A program made the translations under genes and the position numbers. Under the pieces are notes generated by a model. It saw nothing but the letters and a program-made list of their open reading frames with translations, was not told where the DNA came from and did not search any database. From Myxacorys almedinensis A (GTDB lineage Bacteria; Cyanobacteriota; Cyanobacteriia; Leptolyngbyales; Leptolyngbyaceae), in the NCBI RefSeq assembly GCF_010091945.1, contig NZ_WVIE01000016.1, forward strand, positions 62,001 through 126,000: 64,000 nucleotides of DNA. The letters are read 5' to 3'. This document shows, in pieces, positions 21,912 to 32,248 of this stretch (position 1 is the stretch's first letter; each line of letters opens with the position of its first letter).

Positions 21912-22781
21912 ATGGATTTCACTCAAATCGCTCAGCTTATCGTTAACGGACTTTCAGTCGGTAGCATCATTGCATTGTCTTCTGTGGGGCTGACGCTCAC
22001 CTACGGAATTTTGCGCTTATCAAACTTTGCCCACGGGGACTTTATGACTCTGGGAGCCTATTTTACCCTCCTGTTGAATGCGGCAGGGCTAAACATTTGG
22101 CTGGCAATGGCAGGCTCAGCGATCGCAACGGTGGGCGCTGTATTTGTGAGTGAAAAACTGTTGTGGTCGCCTATGCGGGCAAAACGCGCTAACTCTACCA
22201 CCCTAATTATCATCTCGATTGGGTTGGCACTGTTTCTTCGCAACGGCATTATCTTGATTTGGGGCGGCGGTAATCAACGGTATGATCTCCCGGTTACTCG
22301 CGCCATCCCGATGGCAGGATTGTTGATTCCGTTCTACAAACTGTTGGTGATTGGCATGGCGATCGCGGCGATCGCGGCGTTGCACTATCTATTGCAAAAT
22401 ACAAAAATTGGCAAAGCGATGCGAGCCGTTGCAGATGATATTGATCTGGCACGAGTGACGGGCATTAATGTGGAGCGCGTCGTGCTCTGGACGTGGGTAA
22501 TCACAGGAGTCTTTACGGCATTGAGCGGCAGCATGTTGGGCTTGATCGAGGTAGTACGCCCCAACATGGGGTGGTTCTTAATTTTGCCATTATTTGCGGC
22601 GGTGATTTTAGGCGGTATTGGTAATCCTTACGGCGCGATCGCAGGGGCACTGACAATCGGCATTGCCCAAGAATTGAGCACTTATGTGCTGCGTCCAGAA
22701 TATAAACAAGGCGTTGCGCTTTTGATCATGGTCTTGGTGCTATTGGTGCGACCGCAGGGATTGTTTAAAGGAACGATCTGA
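21912..22781 (+). CDS. Branched-chain amino acid-type ABC transporter permease (LivH family)
   Basis: GLSVGSIIALSSVGLTLTYGILRLSNFAHGDFMTLGAY; GAIAGALTIGIAQEL. Confidence 0.88.
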   Translation: MDFTQIAQLIVNGLSVGSIIALSSVGLTLTYGILRLSNFAHGDFMTLGAYFTLLLNAAGLNIWLAMAGSAIATVGAVFVSEKLLWSPMRAKRANSTTLIIISIGLALFLRNGIILIWGGGNQRYDLPVTRAIPMAGLLIPFYKLLVIGMAIAAIAALHYLLQNTKIGKAMRAVADDIDLARVTGINVERVVLWTWVITGVFTALSGSMLGLIEVVRPNMGWFLILPLFAAVILGGIGNPYGAIAGALTIGIAQELSTYVLRPEYKQGVALLIMVLVLLVRPQGLFKGTI

Positions 22782-23411
22782 GGCTTGAAGCCGCGCTGCC
22801 AACTGCCTCTGCACGTCGGTAAAATCGTTCCAAAGATGGTAGGGCTTATGGTGTTCATCTAAATAGCGGCTTAATGGGGGACGAGCAAAAACAATCGGCG
22901 CAGCTAAGGCCAAATTGAGATCGGTGATTGAGTCGCCAATGGCGATCGCTTCGTCAGCTTGATACTTTGTCATAATTCTTGCTTTTGCCACCAGTTCGGT
23001 ATCGCTTTCCCACGCTGAATGGGGCTGTAAATATTCGTCTCGGGTCTCTACCTCGACAGCATGAATTGCTGCGATTTGCGGCAAAAAGGGCTGCACGACC
23101 GATTCCACCATGTCCCGCAGTCCGCCGGAAATAATCACAAACGGAATCTTCTGATCTTCTAAGAAATCGAGAAATTCTGGCAACCCTGAGTGAATCGGTT
23201 GTTGTTGAATAGATTCGATCATGTCAGGATATCGTTCCGACGGAATGGATTCTAACAAGCGTCGAACCCCTTCGCGCAGCGTTACCCGCTTGGCGGAGAT
23301 TTCGGGCAGTAGCTGAGTTGCCAGATCGGGTGTAAATCGCTTTAACGTAGCGACGAAGGTTTCTTCAATGGTAATCGTGCCATCAAAATCGCAGAATACT
23401 ACTCGTTGCAT
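22740..23411 (-). CDS. HAD-family phosphatase, MtnX-like (2-hydroxy-3-keto-5-methylthiopentenyl-1-phosphate phosphatase type)
   Basis: MQRVVFCDFDGTIT, VIISGGLRDMVE, AIGDSITDLNLA motifs. Confidence 0.78.
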   Translation of the reverse strand: MQRVVFCDFDGTITIEETFVATLKRFTPDLATQLLPEISAKRVTLREGVRRLLESIPSERYPDMIESIQQQPIHSGLPEFLDFLEDQKIPFVIISGGLRDMVESVVQPFLPQIAAIHAVEVETRDEYLQPHSAWESDTELVAKARIMTKYQADEAIAIGDSITDLNLALAAPIVFARPPLSRYLDEHHKPYHLWNDFTDVQRQLAARLQASDRSFKQSLRSHQ

Positions 23412-23592
23412 ATAGCTCCCTCAACCCGCCGATTAGATGATCGGCTCTGTTGTTCTGACTGTTTGTTTCGGCTTTAGTTGTTTGACTCAGGTTTTCGATC
23501 TAGCGATCGCAGTAGGCAAGGAGCGCTAAATTTATTTCAGCATACGAAGGTACGATTCGCTGTCGTGAGTATGTCAAGCGTTAGATAAGTTC

Positions 23593-24642
23593 GTGACTAG
23601 ATTCAGTTATGATGCAAGAAATAGGAGAAATCTCATGGTTTCTCAAACAACACAACAGCGATTTGTCATGGCAATTTCTACACAGCCGCGAGTAAAAGAA
23701 ACAACGCTAGGTGACTTTGCTTATGCAGCAGTTCAAAAACACTATCAGAAATCAATTAAACACGAAGCGGATGTTTTAACCGATCGCGATCCAGAACCGT
23801 TGCACCAAATGCGGGTTGGGTTGCGACGTCTGCGAACTGCCCTACACGTTTTCGATTTTGCCCTCTGTTTGCCCAAATCAACTGATGTTAAGCAGATTCA
23901 GAAATTTGCCCACGTTTTAGGCGATGTCAGAGATCTAGATATCTTAGAAGCAAAATTGCATGGGAATGATGCCCTGTCTAAAACCGAGCGAAAAACCCGC
24001 GATCGCATCCTCAAGCACGCCAAAAAAGAGCGATCGCAAAAGTTTGAGACGCTCGAAAAAACACTACATTCCAGCAAATATGACAAGTTTAAAGCAGGAT
24101 TTGAAGACTGGTTACATTCGCCTGAATACAGCGACATTGCTGCTCTGCCAATTCAGCATGTCCTAGCTGATCTCCTGCTGCCTCTGATCAGCAGTGTCTT
24201 TCTCCATCCCGCATGGCTGTTCGGAACGCACATTAAATCAGGGCACGTTTCGTTCGATTTCCTCAGCGATGACAAGCTTCGATCTCTACTGACGCAGCAG
24301 GGGCATAGTCTCCATGATCTGCGAAAAAAGATGAAGCAAGTTCGCTACCAGACGGATCTATTTGTTGAGTTGTATGGCGACGATTATGCGGCACAGGTTA
24401 ACGAATTTAAGGAAATTCAAGATGCGTTGGGCGAAATTCAAGACAGCGTTATCTTGAATGATTTTCTTGAGTCTCAGCTAGATGACGATCCGCAGACAGC
24501 CTGCCCTATCCTCTGGGCGCAGCTTGACTACGATAGAAATCAGGCGTGGCAACAGTGGCGATCGTTTCAAAAACAATATCTGCAAGCTGAGGTTCGGACA
24601 AAGCTACGGGTACTCCTTTGCACCCCGTCCAAGAACCCTTGA
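23593..24642 (+). CDS. CHAD-domain protein
   Basis: PEPLHQMRVGLRRLRTALHVFDF conserved His/basic signature; internal ATG at 23635 also possible start. Confidence 0.85.
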   Translation: MTRFSYDARNRRNLMVSQTTQQRFVMAISTQPRVKETTLGDFAYAAVQKHYQKSIKHEADVLTDRDPEPLHQMRVGLRRLRTALHVFDFALCLPKSTDVKQIQKFAHVLGDVRDLDILEAKLHGNDALSKTERKTRDRILKHAKKERSQKFETLEKTLHSSKYDKFKAGFEDWLHSPEYSDIAALPIQHVLADLLLPLISSVFLHPAWLFGTHIKSGHVSFDFLSDDKLRSLLTQQGHSLHDLRKKMKQVRYQTDLFVELYGDDYAAQVNEFKEIQDALGEIQDSVILNDFLESQLDDDPQTACPILWAQLDYDRNQAWQQWRSFQKQYLQAEVRTKLRVLLCTPSKNP

Positions 24643-24718
24643 TCCCAAGTTGGTGTTCTTGCGTAGGGACGAATTGCGGGGTGGAGAATTCTACGAACAA
24701 GGCGCAGAACGGGGACTT

Positions 24719-25483
24719 TTACGGCAGCGTGAGAATTTCATAGCCGGAATCAGTAACAGCGATCGTATGCTCGCACTGAGCCGAAAGCTGCCGATCTTTT
24801 GTGACAGCCGTCCACTTATCTTTGAGGACTTCTACTTCATAAGTGCCCTCGTTAATCATTGGCTCGATCGTAAACACCATGCCCGGACGCAGTTTCTTAC
24901 CCGTCCCATACGTGCCATAGTGAGCCACCTGGGGAGCCGTGTGAAAAATATTGCTGATGCCGTGCCCTACAAAATCGCGAACCACAGAAAACCCTTGCGA
25001 CTCTGCGTAATCTTGAATCGCTGCGCCAATGTCGCCCAGTCGCGCCCCAGGTTTCACTTGCTCAATGCCAAGCTGGCGACATTTATCCGTAACCTCAACC
25101 AGCCGACGTGCGATCGCAAGAGGTTCTCCAACAAAATACATTTTAGAGGTATCGCCGTGATAGCCATCCACAATTAAGGTGACATCGATATTAATAATGT
25201 CGCCATCTCTAAGAATTTGCTTCGCGTTGGGAATGCCATGACACACCACTTCGTTAACGCTAGTGCAGATCGATTTTGGAAAGCCCTTATAACCCAACGG
25301 CGCACTTTTCGCGCCATGGGCTTGTGTCCAGCGTTCTGCCTCGTCGTTGAGTTCTAACGTGCTAACACCAGGGGCAACAAATTGATCAAGATGCTGTAAA
25401 AGTTGTGCGGCAAGCTGTCCGGCTCGGCGCATTTTTTCAATCTCTCGGCGAGAGAGGAGAGTGATGACTTCGCTATTATCCAT
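24719..25483 (-). CDS. map: Methionine aminopeptidase type I
   Basis: VNEVVCHGIP, DGDIINIDVT, VGHGISNIFH, MVFTIEPMIN motifs. Confidence 0.95.
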   Translation of the reverse strand: MDNSEVITLLSRREIEKMRRAGQLAAQLLQHLDQFVAPGVSTLELNDEAERWTQAHGAKSAPLGYKGFPKSICTSVNEVVCHGIPNAKQILRDGDIINIDVTLIVDGYHGDTSKMYFVGEPLAIARRLVEVTDKCRQLGIEQVKPGARLGDIGAAIQDYAESQGFSVVRDFVGHGISNIFHTAPQVAHYGTYGTGKKLRPGMVFTIEPMINEGTYEVEVLKDKWTAVTKDRQLSAQCEHTIAVTDSGYEILTLP

Positions 25484-25651
25484 AGGTATCCATTTTAGCT
25501 CTGATGCGAAGCAACGAAGCTGTTACTTCCAACTAAAATCTAAGATGAAATCCTAAAAAATGGGGCAGCCGCGATCGCGCCAAATAGCGATCGTCTTTGA
25601 TGGGGTAACAACGATAGTTTAGCGTTTGCCCTCTCCTCTCCGGGGCAAGAC

Positions 25652-25900
25652 TTAGCCTGAAACCGCAGCAGGTTGGGCACTGCTTAGGGAATAGGCTTGA
25701 GCAGTAGGAACCAGCGTCCAGCCTGCTTTGTAAAGCTTTTGATAGGTTGTCCAACCCTTAGATGCTCCCTTAATCTGAAGGTCAGGAACGCGGTGTACCG
25801 ATGAGGTATAAGGCTTCCAGGGCTGATGGGGAGCGTCTCGTAGATGAAGGATTTTATTGACATCGCCAAAACTTGCTAACCAACACATTTGTCCTTTCAT
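25652..25900 (-). CDS. Small hypothetical protein (82 aa)
   Basis: ORF MKGQMCWLASFGDVNKILHLRDAP..; GWTTYQKLYKAGWTLV looks like a conserved cyanobacterial small-protein motif. Confidence 0.5.
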   Translation of the reverse strand: MKGQMCWLASFGDVNKILHLRDAPHQPWKPYTSSVHRVPDLQIKGASKGWTTYQKLYKAGWTLVPTAQAYSLSSAQPAAVSG

Positions 25901-25949
25901 TGTTTGTGCCTCCTAGCTTAAGAGAACGTAGTCATACCCACAAAAAATG

Positions 25950-26198
25950 CTATTGCTCTGTGACACTGCGATGCTTTTTGGGTTTGAGATCGGGTTTGAG
26001 AAGCAGCCAGCATACGAGAAAGAAGGCAGCAATCAAAATTTGAATCACATCCGCGATCGAGAGGAAGTGATCTGCTATGGCGGTTGCTCCTCGTTCGACG
26101 ATGCCAAAAAGCCATGCTGGAATGCAAAGAATCCAGATGCCCAGCTTGAGCGACGCTATAAACGCAGCGGCTGAGGAGGGAAGGCTGTTCATGAGCAA
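25950..26198 (-). CDS. Small hypothetical membrane protein (82 aa)
   Basis: Two hydrophobic segments; no family recognised. Confidence 0.4.
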   Translation of the reverse strand: MLMNSLPSSAAAFIASLKLGIWILCIPAWLFGIVERGATAIADHFLSIADVIQILIAAFFLVCWLLLKPDLKPKKHRSVTEQ

Positions 26199-26428
26199 GT
26201 TACCTGTGGGTCAAAAGCGTGGGTTAAGAGAGTAGGTCAAGAGAGTTGCTTCATTCTTCATCATGAAGAACTGAATTACGCTCAGAATAAGTAACTCTTT
26301 CTAAAAATCCATTGATAAAAAGACAGACTTATGCATCGAGTTATTCGTTTCCAAAGAGAGAGGTAAGCGAAGAGATCACAGATGCTTTCGCTCTCGTGGG
26401 GGAGAAGTTTTTTATAAAAAAAGATTAC

Positions 26429-27175
26429 TTAATTCTTGCGTTCTCCTGATTTTGGCGCGGGTCGTCCGACGCTCGGATTGCCTTCTTTTGAGCGCGGTAC
26501 TTGAACCTGAACTTGGGGCTTAGCCTGAGCTTGGGGCTGATTAATTTGCAACTGCTGCCGCCCATTGCGGACGATTCTCAGCATCTCGCCCATCTGCGCT
26601 TCCATGTCTCGCAACACGCGATCGGCGTAGCGATCGGCTCCTGCCTGAATTTCTTCACTCTCCTCGATCGAGATGCGCCGCATCTCTTCAAGATCTTGTT
26701 GCGCTTGCCGCCGAGTCCGCTCAATTTCTGCGATCGTTTGTTGCTGCACGGCTTCGCACTCTTGTTGCACCTGCTGGCGAATCTGCTGCGCTTCCATCTC
26801 TGCTTGGCGCAAAATGCCTGACTCGTTCATGATCTGAGCCGCTCGATGTTCTGCCGCTTCCACGACTTCTTGGGCATACTGCTCTGCTTGATCTAAAATG
26901 GCATCTTTTTGGTGGACAATCTCTTCTGCCTCATGAAACGCCTCTGGCAGACTGAGGCGAATGAGATCAAGCTGATCGAGAAGCTGTTCTTCATCGACCA
27001 TGGTGCGGCGCGAGAGCGGAATTCTCGGACTGTCGAGGATCAGTTCCTCCATCCGATTAAGCTCCCGTTGGATGTCTACGCTGCCTACTCGTGCAGCATC
27101 CGCATGGGCGGCTCGACCGCCGCTTTGGGTGTGGATTCCGTCAGGGCTGATACTGGATGAGTCTTGGCGTAACAT
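26429..27175 (-). CDS. DivIVA-like coiled-coil protein
   Basis: [35 protein letters not shown]; long Q/E-rich coiled coil; adjacent to coaD. Confidence 0.7.
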   Translation of the reverse strand: MLRQDSSSISPDGIHTQSGGRAAHADAARVGSVDIQRELNRMEELILDSPRIPLSRRTMVDEEQLLDQLDLIRLSLPEAFHEAEEIVHQKDAILDQAEQYAQEVVEAAEHRAAQIMNESGILRQAEMEAQQIRQQVQQECEAVQQQTIAEIERTRRQAQQDLEEMRRISIEESEEIQAGADRYADRVLRDMEAQMGEMLRIVRNGRQQLQINQPQAQAKPQVQVQVPRSKEGNPSVGRPAPKSGERKN

Positions 27176-27636
27176 CGGTATATACTTTCGGCAACGTGTT
27201 TGGGAACCAGGTGGTCGATGGGACCTCCAAAGCGGGCGATCTCTTTGACGACACTACTACTGAGAAAACTATACTCGTTTGAGGTGGCCAAAAAGACAGT
27301 CTCTAGTTGAGTAGACAGGGTTTTATTGGTGTGCGCCATTTGCAACTCCATCTCGAAGTCTGAGACGGCTCGAAGACCTCTCAGGAGAACCGTTGCGCCG
27401 CGCATCTGAGCGTAGGTAACGGTTAATCCTGCAAAACTGTCTACCTCAACATTGGGCAGTGATTGGGTGGCTAACCGAATCTGGTCGAGCCGTTCTTCGA
27501 CGGTGAAGAGCGGAGTTTTGGTGGGATTGCGAAGCACGGCAACGATGACGCGATCGCAAATATGTGCCCCTCGTTTAATAATGTCGAGGTGCCCAAAGGT
27601 AATCGGGTCAAAGCTTCCAGGGTAGATCGCAATCAC
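27085..27636 (-). CDS. coaD: Phosphopantetheine adenylyltransferase
   Basis: [51 protein letters not shown] motifs. Confidence 0.95.
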   Translation of the reverse strand: MIAIYPGSFDPITFGHLDIIKRGAHICDRVIVAVLRNPTKTPLFTVEERLDQIRLATQSLPNVEVDSFAGLTVTYAQMRGATVLLRGLRAVSDFEMELQMAHTNKTLSTQLETVFLATSNEYSFLSSSVVKEIARFGGPIDHLVPKHVAESIYRCYAKTHPVSALTESTPKAAVEPPMRMLHE

Positions 27637-27846
27637 AAGCTATGGGGTCAGTGGAAGGACTGATCAAATGAGATCTTCTTACTTTAGCAAGAACCTCTGC
27701 TTCGCGGGCGATCGGTTGAATACTTTGTCGCATTTGAGGCGACGAGTACTTCTTGATTAGGATAAAGCATGAAGCGGATTTTTCTAATTTTGTAAAGAAA
27801 AAATGCCAAGAGGATTAATGATTAATTAATGCACGTCAGGTCAGGA

Positions 27847-29019
27847 CTATTGCTGAGAGAGCCGTTTCACTGCTTCGCCGCCTAGCAGTTTATGAGTTTC
27901 GCGCAACACCTCTAAAATTTTGTCAGCAAAGGGGCTGTTGTTTAGACAGGGGCGCAAGAGGTCGAGATCAATTTGGTCGATCCGGGCACCCGGAAACCAA
28001 TGATCAGCTTGACCTAAAAGGTTGTATCGCATCTTGGCGTAGTCTACCAGGTCGTAAGCGATCGCTAGGTTTCGCAGCCACAACACTGCCGAAAGATTCA
28101 ACCGTCCTGGCGTTTCATCAATGGTGGGAAGCCCAGTTTGCCAGTTAAAGTACCAATCTTTGCCCAATCGTGCGATCGCGGCGTCTTCCAACCGTTTGAG
28201 AATTGGCGGTAAGATTTCATCCGCCCGATCGAGGAGAGGCAGCGTTTTTAGATGCTCATCAAAATCAGTCGGACAAGATGCACCAATGCTGAGGGTCTGC
28301 ACTGGCGGATGACTCAGGCAAAACAAGTCGTTAAACACAAGCGGGCTGAGGGGCGCGCATAGATCAACGAGCCGTTGAGGTGGAGCAAACAGATTTCCCC
28401 CCTTGTTAGACGGGCTGATGATAAAGATGCCCATATCATGGCGTTGGGCGGCTGCGATCGCGGCCCAATTTTGCTGGTTGATATAGTACCAGTGCAGGTT
28501 TACGTAATCGAACTGATTCGTCTCGATCGCCCGCACAATCGTCTCTGTCGAGCCGTGGGTTGAGAACCCGACAAATCGAACTTTGCCTTGCGCTTGCAAC
28601 CTACGAACAACATCAAGGCATCCCTTCGACCATTCCAGATGTTGATCGGTGTTCACGCCATGAATGCCGAGTAAGTCAACATAATCGAGCTTGAGAAGAC
28701 TCAGCGATCGCTCAAAGATTTGCAAAAATTCTTTAGGATTTTCTTTCGGTGAAATCTTGGTTTGAGCAATCAGTCTCTCGCGGGGGAGCGCGGGGAGAAT
28801 TTTGCCGAGTTGCTGTTCTGAGGAGCCATAACCGCGTGCCGTTTCGATGTGATGAATGCCTAGATCAAAGGCGCGGCGAACTGTGGCTTCCAGATTAGCT
28901 TGGTTATCAGCAGGAATTTCGCGATCGGGCACATCTTGCCATTTATATTGATAGCGCATTCCTCCGCACGAGAAGACGGGCATCTGAAGATTAGTGCGTC
29001 CAAAGCGGCGATACAGCAT
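27847..29019 (-). CDS. Aldo/keto reductase family oxidoreductase
   Basis: MLYRRFGRTNLQMPVFSCGGMRYQ, GIHHIETARGYGSSEQQLG, DYVDLLGIHG motifs. Confidence 0.85.
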   Translation of the reverse strand: MLYRRFGRTNLQMPVFSCGGMRYQYKWQDVPDREIPADNQANLEATVRRAFDLGIHHIETARGYGSSEQQLGKILPALPRERLIAQTKISPKENPKEFLQIFERSLSLLKLDYVDLLGIHGVNTDQHLEWSKGCLDVVRRLQAQGKVRFVGFSTHGSTETIVRAIETNQFDYVNLHWYYINQQNWAAIAAAQRHDMGIFIISPSNKGGNLFAPPQRLVDLCAPLSPLVFNDLFCLSHPPVQTLSIGASCPTDFDEHLKTLPLLDRADEILPPILKRLEDAAIARLGKDWYFNWQTGLPTIDETPGRLNLSAVLWLRNLAIAYDLVDYAKMRYNLLGQADHWFPGARIDQIDLDLLRPCLNNSPFADKILEVLRETHKLLGGEAVKRLSQQ

Positions 29020-29761
29020 TTGTCAGATGAAGATTGATTACATTACAAAGAACTATTTTAATAGCTCAATTCTTCTACCAGGAAGTGCTGTGTCCTCATC
29101 AAGTGTGAGTTAAAGCTGAAGTGGTCTTCTGGTAAAGGGACTTAATTAAACAGGAGACGCCTTGGGTTGCCCTCACCTTAGCCCTCTCCCCAAGAAGAGT
29201 AAGCAAAAGTTCGGTTGCCCTTTCCAGGAAGAAGAGAAGCTAGGAAGGTCTTTAGGTTAACTACGCCTACTGAGTTAACTCTGGTATTTTTTGATACTGA
29301 AATTCAGGATTCATCAATTACTGTAAATGGTGATCACACTAACAACTTTTCCATTAAAAACATGAGTATAGTTGGCATTCTTTACAGCTTTATCAACCTA
29401 ACTGCGCTCTCTAAATAAACTTTGTATGAAAAGATTTTGATGAGAGTTATTTAAACAATCATCAATTCAAACCGTAATGTTCATGTGCCCAGTCTACTAT
29501 TTGTGTACAAATTTATATCAAGAAAAACTCTTGAAGCTTCCACTATGGCGCGATTTTCTAATGGAATTACGCTTATAGGTTCAATGATTGGTATAAATAG
29601 CCGTAGGGTTTTTGGTACCTTCGGTAGGGTGGGTAATGCATGTGACCTGTCTTAAAAAGATGGCTACATTTAGTAGGCTAGTCTTAGTTCGAGGACAGGG
29701 AGCGGTAAATTTTTAACTGCGAATCTTTCAACCATTGGAGACTCTAACAGATGGAGGTCAT

Positions 29762-31288
29762 ATGATTACCGATATTCTCGAAATGGGTGAGCAAACAAAG
29801 CTGCGGGGGCAGGTGGTTGTACTCGGCTCTGGGATCGCAGGTGCTGAGGTGGCAATGTACCTTGCGCGTCATGGTCGAGAGGTAGTGCTTGTCGAAAGCG
29901 GGCGCGATCAATTCGACCCATCAATCCAGGCATTAAACGATGTGATCTTTCTTGGTAAACGCCATCGCGAACTCAATCCAGACTCGTACTACCATCAATA
30001 CCTGCCACGCGAGTTACGTGGAGTCAGTCGCGTGCGTCAGTTCGGTGGTACAAGTAACATCTGGACAGGCAAGTGGAAATACTTACAGCCCTTAGAGTTT
30101 GAGGGTAGACCTTGGATTGCCAACAGTAGCTGGCCAGTAAACTTCGCTGATCTTTTGGAGCACTACCGTTCGGCAGCAAAAGATTACGGCTTCGGTGATT
30201 TAGAGGCAGAAGCCATACGTCCTGAAATTACGGCTCTTCAAGCAAAGCTCGCCACAGGCGGTTTGAAAATGAGCAGCTTTTACTGGGAGCAAACACCCAC
30301 GCGCACGGCGGTACGCTTTGGTGAAGAGATGCGCCGCTCAAAAAACTTGCACGTCGTGCTGGGCGCGACCGCAACAGAGTTAAGACTCGACGATTCCTGT
30401 CAACGCGTGACCGCAGTTGTTTGCCGCTCCCTCGAAGGGCGAGAACTTATGGTCGAAGGCGACGCAGTTATCATTGCAACTGGGGCATTTGAAACCGCGC
30501 GCCTCCTACTGGCCTCAAGCGGTCAACTCCCTAGTGGAATCGGCAATGCACACGACCTCGTCGGTCGCTTTTATAGTGACCATCCTAAACACCCTACTGG
30601 AAGACTACAGCCAGGCCCTTTAACGCGACAATATGCCCGCGAGATGCAACACGACCCAAAACCACGTTTCTGTGTATGCTTTGCGCTTGATAACGCAACC
30701 CAGCGAGAGCAAGAGTTGCTTGAGCATATCGTGAACCTGAAGCCGATCTATGAGAAGCGAACGGATCGCCTGTGGCGAACCTGGCGACGCCGTCCTGCTT
30801 GCCAAGACGATAATGGCACAGTTGCTACCTACCGAGTCCTGTTTGCGACCGAGCAGGTTCCCTATAAGGACAGTCGCATTAAGCTAGGAACGGAATACGA
30901 CGCACTAGGACAACGCAAGTTGGAGGTCGATTGGTGCTTCACCGATCATGATCGGCGTTCGATGGCGAAGACGCTACAACTCTTGACGCAGCGGTTTGCA
31001 CAGGTCGGGCTTGGAACTCTTGACTTCGAGGACAATCCGCCTAGCTTGGAGACAATGACTGACGCAGCCCACCACATGGGTACCACTCGTATGGCTAGCA
31101 GACCCGAAGAGGGTGTCGTTGATACGAATTGTCGAGTGTTCGGTACCGACAATCTCTATGTGGCTGGTTCGGCGGTGTTTCCAATCGGTTCGTCATACTC
31201 ACCTACCTTCACCATCCTGGCACTCGCGCGCCGCCTCGGTCAGCATCTGCTTCAAACAACTCCAACAACAACACAACTTCATGTTTAA
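29762..31288 (+). CDS. GMC-family FAD-dependent oxidoreductase
   Basis: VVVLGSGIAGAEVAMYLARHGREVVLVE dinucleotide-binding motif, GGTSNIWTG, C-terminal AAHHMGTTRMA and NLYVAGSAVFPIGSSYSPTFTILALARR; ORF track start 29735, ATG at 29762 also possible. Confidence 0.85.
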   Translation: MITDILEMGEQTKLRGQVVVLGSGIAGAEVAMYLARHGREVVLVESGRDQFDPSIQALNDVIFLGKRHRELNPDSYYHQYLPRELRGVSRVRQFGGTSNIWTGKWKYLQPLEFEGRPWIANSSWPVNFADLLEHYRSAAKDYGFGDLEAEAIRPEITALQAKLATGGLKMSSFYWEQTPTRTAVRFGEEMRRSKNLHVVLGATATELRLDDSCQRVTAVVCRSLEGRELMVEGDAVIIATGAFETARLLLASSGQLPSGIGNAHDLVGRFYSDHPKHPTGRLQPGPLTRQYAREMQHDPKPRFCVCFALDNATQREQELLEHIVNLKPIYEKRTDRLWRTWRRRPACQDDNGTVATYRVLFATEQVPYKDSRIKLGTEYDALGQRKLEVDWCFTDHDRRSMAKTLQLLTQRFAQVGLGTLDFEDNPPSLETMTDAAHHMGTTRMASRPEEGVVDTNCRVFGTDNLYVAGSAVFPIGSSYSPTFTILALARRLGQHLLQTTPTTTQLHV

Positions 31289-31303
31289 TTGCGGCTTCCA
31301 AGT

Positions 31304-31700
31304 CTAGGGCGTAGCGTTTTGATGCACAAATGGTGCGTCCCTTGAAAACAAAGATTTATACTCAGGGCATTGACCTAAAAATTTAGCTTTTTCGCTGCGA
31401 TCGCTCCTGGTAACTTGCACCTGCGATCGCAGCCCAAAACTGAGGTAAATATGTAAAGCTTTGTGTTCAATCAAAACAACATTACCAATTATCAAGGACG
31501 GAGCAATTTCGCCATTCTGAACCCGTTCTAGCAGAGGACGCAGGTATCGGTGAACGTGAGTCTGACCCATTTTGAGCGTCAAGCCTTTACTAAACGCCGC
31601 CCCAAATGGAACTTTATCCAATCATCCACCATAGACTCCCGGAATCGAAACAGTGCCACCTTTGCTACATTCGATCCATGCCAACAAACCGCTTTCATCT
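31304..31700 (-). pseudogene. Decayed C-terminal fragment of a zinc-dependent alcohol dehydrogenase
   Basis: Minus strand reads [57 protein letters not shown] (ADH-like) with an in-frame TGA, then diverges. Confidence 0.7.
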
Positions 31701-31740
31701 ATGAGTCTTCCTGTAAATCATGGATAGCAAAATTGAAGTT

Positions 31741-32196
31741 CTACTGCGGGTTCTGGTAATAGCCAGGTTCTCCTTTAGAGCGCCCTAAAGTTTCATTCGC
31801 CTTGCTCTTCAGATCGTTTCCAAAGTCTTTTGTGCTTTGAGGAATTGGCTCATCAAGATTGAGCTTTTCTTTGACATTTTCAGCAAATTCTTCGAGCTTG
31901 TTTTGGGTGTGGCTAACGAGCGGATCTCTGCGATCGCTTTGGTTAGCCTCAAACCGATCCGTCACCTCTTCCGCCGTATTTAATGCCTTGCGATCGCGAA
32001 CTTTCTCAAACGAATCTGAAGATTTCAGCCTTTGACCTGCCTCCTGAGCGCTATCAGAATTATTGATAATATTCTGTGCTTCAGGAGGAGTAATAGCTGC
32101 AAGGCTGACAACGCTAACGTCATTACTAAAGGCAATGCTGCCAAACAGGCAAAAACTAAGGAAAAGAATCGTTAAAATGCTACGAAGTTGGATCAT
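31741..32196 (-). CDS. Secreted or membrane-anchored hypothetical protein, charged/low-complexity
   Basis: N-terminal SILTILFLSFCLFGSIAFS signal; KSKANETLGRSKGEPGYY C-terminal segment. Confidence 0.55.
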   Translation of the reverse strand: MIQLRSILTILFLSFCLFGSIAFSNDVSVVSLAAITPPEAQNIINNSDSAQEAGQRLKSSDSFEKVRDRKALNTAEEVTDRFEANQSDRRDPLVSHTQNKLEEFAENVKEKLNLDEPIPQSTKDFGNDLKSKANETLGRSKGEPGYYQNPQ

Positions 32197-32248
32197 AGGT
32201 TTAATCGCTGCAAAATTGGTGAATAAAATTTAAGAGTTCGAGCAGTAT

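Noticed and set aside
24482-25177. 231-aa plus ORF spanning the CHAD 3' end and antisense of map
   Set aside because: Fully explained by two well-supported genes; Arg-rich non-family translation.
29215-29418. 67-aa ORF in the AT-rich gap before the GMC gene
   Set aside because: No good RBS or recognisable family; could be chance in an AT-rich region.
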